This document shows, in pieces, positions 6,244-8,319 of a DNA stretch of 8,319 nucleotides. The position numbers and the translations under genes are program-made. The stretch comes from Bacteroidota bacterium (GTDB lineage Bacteria > Bacteroidota > Bacteroidia > Bacteroidales > Cfx3-03). Position 1 is the stretch's first letter. Every line of letters starts with the position of its first letter. The stretch covers positions 1 through 8,319 of the forward strand of contig JAUZOX010000096.1 of NCBI GenBank assembly GCA_030706265.1. The letters run 5' to 3'. Below the pieces are notes generated by a model that did no database searches, had not been told where the DNA came from, and saw nothing but the letters and a program-made list of their open reading frames with translations.

Positions 6244-8319
6244 ATGAATTCTACCCAAATACGTAAAACTTTTCTTGATTTCTTTTTATCAAAGCAACAT
6301 CATGTTGTTCCTTCCGCCCCCATTGTAATCAAAGATGATCCAACATTGATGTTTACCAACGCCGGGATGAACCAGTTTAAAGATATCTTTCTTGGTAATT
6401 CACCCATCAAATACCCAAGGATTACCGATACCCAAAAGTGTTTGCGTGTGTCCGGGAAACACAATGATTTGGAAGAGGTTGGACACGACACCTATCATCA
6501 CACCATGTTTGAGATGCTGGGAAACTGGTCTTTTGGGGATTATTTCAAAGAAGAGGCCATCGCATGGGCGTGGGAGTTACTAACGGAGGTTTATAAGATT
6601 GATAAAAATCGTCTCTACGTCACAATTTTTGGAGGTGATCAGGCGGAGGGTCTGGGCGAAGATACGGAAGCACTCGAATTTTGGAAAAAGATTGTTCCTG
6701 AAGAACGTATTATCCGTGGATCTAAAAAAGATAATTTCTGGGAAATGGGCGACACCGGTCCATGCGGCCCTTGTTCCGAAATCCATATCGATATCAGAAG
6801 CGACGAAGAACGCGTAAAAGTGGATGGTAAGGAGCTGGTAAATAAAGACAATCCGCTGGTCATCGAAATCTGGAATCTGGTATTTATCCAGTTTAACAGG
6901 CTGGTGAGCGGTCAACTGGTTCCGTTACCCTCCAAACATGTAGATACAGGGATGGGCTTTGAACGGCTCTGCATGGTTTTACAGGGAAAGCAATCCAATT
7001 ATGATACGGATGTCTTCCAGCCCCTCATTCAGCGTATTGCTGCCATCGCAGGGATCCAATACGGCAGGGATCAGAAAAGCGATATTGCAATGAGGGTCAT
7101 TGCCGATCATGTCCGGGCCATTTCTTTTGCAGTTGCTGATGGACAGCTCCCCTCCAACAATAAAGCCGGCTATGTGATCAGACGAATCCTGCGCCGTGCC
7201 GTTCGTTACGGTTACACATTTCTGAACATCAGGGAACCCTTCCTTGCCAGAATTCTTCCCATTATCGTAGAACAGATGGGAGATACATTTCCAGAGTTGA
7301 AAAGTCAGCAGGTACTGATCGGGAAAGTATTAACCGAAGAAGAACAGACATTTTTACGCACGCTCGCGCATGGTATCCAAAAGTTTACGGCATATCTTGA
7401 ACAACATCCGGGTTCAAAAATGATTGACGGCGGGTTTGCTTTCGAACTGTACGACACCTATGGATTCCCCATTGACCTGACACAACTCATGGCTCGTGAA
7501 CAAGGATGGCAGGTAGATATGGATGGATTTTCAACGGGACTTGAAAAGCAAAAGGCGCGTTCACGACAGGATGCAGCCGTTGAAGCTGACGACTGGGTTG
7601 CTGTGAAAGAGGATATGCAGACCAGGTTTGTCGGATACGATACTCTGGAGTGTGACGTGGTGATTTTGCGTTATCGAAAAGTTGTAACAAAAGGCAAGAC
7701 TTTATATTATCTGGTGTTTGACCAAACTCCCTTCTATGCCGAAAGCGGCGGACAGGTTGGCGATAAGGGGAAGATCGAGTCGGAAGGAGAAGTTATATCA
7801 ATTATTGATACCCGAAAAGAAAATAACCTTCCAATCCATATCACTGACCAGCTCCCTTCAAGAATTAATTCACCCTTCAGGGCAAAAGTTGATCCGGTGA
7901 AGAGGACTCTTACGGCCAATAACCACAGTGCGACACACTTGTTGCATCAGGCGTTGCGGGCAATCGTAGGCACGCATGTTGAACAGAAAGGATCTCTGGT
8001 AAATGACGAACGTTTGCGATTTGATTTTTCTCATTTTCAAAAGGTGTCGGAGGATGAAATCGTCCGGATTGAAAAGATGGTCAATGACCTCATCCGTCAA
8101 AATATCATTTTGGATGAGCATCGTGCAATTCCTATTGAGGAAGCAAAATCGCTTGGTGCGATAGCACTTTTTGGTGAAAAATATGGAGATACCGTTCGGG
8201 TTATTCGTTTCGGTAATTCAATGGAACTATGCGGCGGAACTCATGTGAAAGCAACCGGCCAGATCGGATTGTTTAAAATCGTTTCAGAGGGAGCCATTGC
8301 TGCAGGCATCCGGCGTATT
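6244..8319 (+). CDS. alaS: Alanyl-tRNA synthetase (3' end beyond window)
   Basis: This enzyme charges tRNA-Ala with alanine in the cytoplasm and edits mischarged serine and glycine. The first 692 codons are present and open; AlaRS is normally about 870 residues, so the end of the oligomerisation/C-Ala region is missing only because the window stops. The class II core shows motif 1 (MFTNAGMNQFKDIF, 36-49), motif 2 (RVSGKHNDLEEVG to MLGNWSFGDYFK, 68-101), DNFWEMGDTGPCGPCSEI (163-180) and motif 3 (KHVDTGMGFERL, 231-242). The editing domain has its zinc-binding pairs H561-x3-H565 (NNHSATHLLH) and C663-x3-H667 (LCGGTHV). The ATG at 6244 gives the usual Bacteroidota N-terminus (MNSTQIRKTFLDFF). There is no Shine-Dalgarno site, as usual in this phylum. 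Nothing is broken in the visible part. Confidence 0.98.
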   Translation, partial: MNSTQIRKTFLDFFLSKQHHVVPSAPIVIKDDPTLMFTNAGMNQFKDIFLGNSPIKYPRITDTQKCLRVSGKHNDLEEVGHDTYHHTMFEMLGNWSFGDYFKEEAIAWAWELLTEVYKIDKNRLYVTIFGGDQAEGLGEDTEALEFWKKIVPEERIIRGSKKDNFWEMGDTGPCGPCSEIHIDIRSDEERVKVDGKELVNKDNPLVIEIWNLVFIQFNRLVSGQLVPLPSKHVDTGMGFERLCMVLQGKQSNYDTDVFQPLIQRIAAIAGIQYGRDQKSDIAMRVIADHVRAISFAVADGQLPSNNKAGYVIRRILRRAVRYGYTFLNIREPFLARILPIIVEQMGDTFPELKSQQVLIGKVLTEEEQTFLRTLAHGIQKFTAYLEQHPGSKMIDGGFAFELYDTYGFPIDLTQLMAREQGWQVDMDGFSTGLEKQKARSRQDAAVEADDWVAVKEDMQTRFVGYDTLECDVVILRYRKVVTKGKTLYYLVFDQTPFYAESGGQVGDKGKIESEGEVISIIDTRKENNLPIHITDQLPSRINSPFRAKVDPVKRTLTANNHSATHLLHQALRAIVGTHVEQKGSLVNDERLRFDFSHFQKVSEDEIVRIEKMVNDLIRQNIILDEHRAIPIEEAKSLGAIALFGEKYGDTVRVIRFGNSMELCGGTHVKATGQIGLFKIVSEGAIAAGIRRI

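Noticed and set aside
6580..6915. Several minus-strand open frames inside alaS, here and at 6300-6491, 6639-6863, 7487-7690 and 7734-8121
   Set aside because: All are antisense to intact AlaRS catalytic or editing domain sequence and have no independent support.
1..8319. CRISPR array, tRNA or rRNA genes, insertion sequence ends, phage genes
   Set aside because: Looked for by eye on both strands. No regular spacer-repeat pattern, tRNA-like fold, transposase motif or terminal repeat pair was found.

Overview
The window looks like chromosome of a Bacteroidota bacterium, probably of the order Bacteroidales. The reasons are an outer-membrane receptor whose carboxypeptidase-regulatory-like domain leads into a plug of Bacteroidales type, a GLPGLI-like secreted protein, a 'GG-Bacteroidales'-type peptide precursor, near absence of Shine-Dalgarno sites, and a TTTG-N19-TAnnTTTG promoter. 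These assignments come from reading the sequence; no database search was run.

The right half (4777 to 8319) is housekeeping. alaS (alanyl-tRNA synthetase) runs rightward and leaves the window after 692 codons. Divergent from it are a membrane-anchored M23 (LytM-type) peptidase and, 11 nt behind that, a small MerR-family regulator. The alaS/M23 gap (6096-6243) holds a textbook Bacteroides-type promoter for the peptidase and a lone matching -7 element for alaS.

The middle (3520 to 4776, about 1.25 kb) has no intact gene that I can support. It holds three minus-strand open frames that read like protein but lack proper starts. One of them would be joined by removing one A from a six-A run, and it ends 9 nt before the receptor gene. 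There is also a strongly AT-rich inverted repeat with a T tract and a nested hairpin. I read this stretch as gene decay between core and accessory DNA.

The left part (1 to 3519) is an accessory minus-strand cluster in this order: TonB-receptor-like outer-membrane protein, a 104-residue peptide precursor, and the start of a GLPGLI-like secreted protein cut by the window edge. The precursor is the most interesting element. Its cysteine-free leader ends in KKIKGG, and its 46-residue core begins with CWCGCSCYWAN and continues with GGSRSSDNHTAN and EGGIDSPCP. This resembles the rSAM-modified RiPP precursors of Bacteroidales (TIGR04149-like). No maturase, protease or transporter lies in the window. 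If present, it should lie beyond the left edge, downstream of the GLPGLI gene, or elsewhere in the genome. The receptor-like barrel and the GLPGLI protein are candidate envelope partners, but that link is inference from gene order only.
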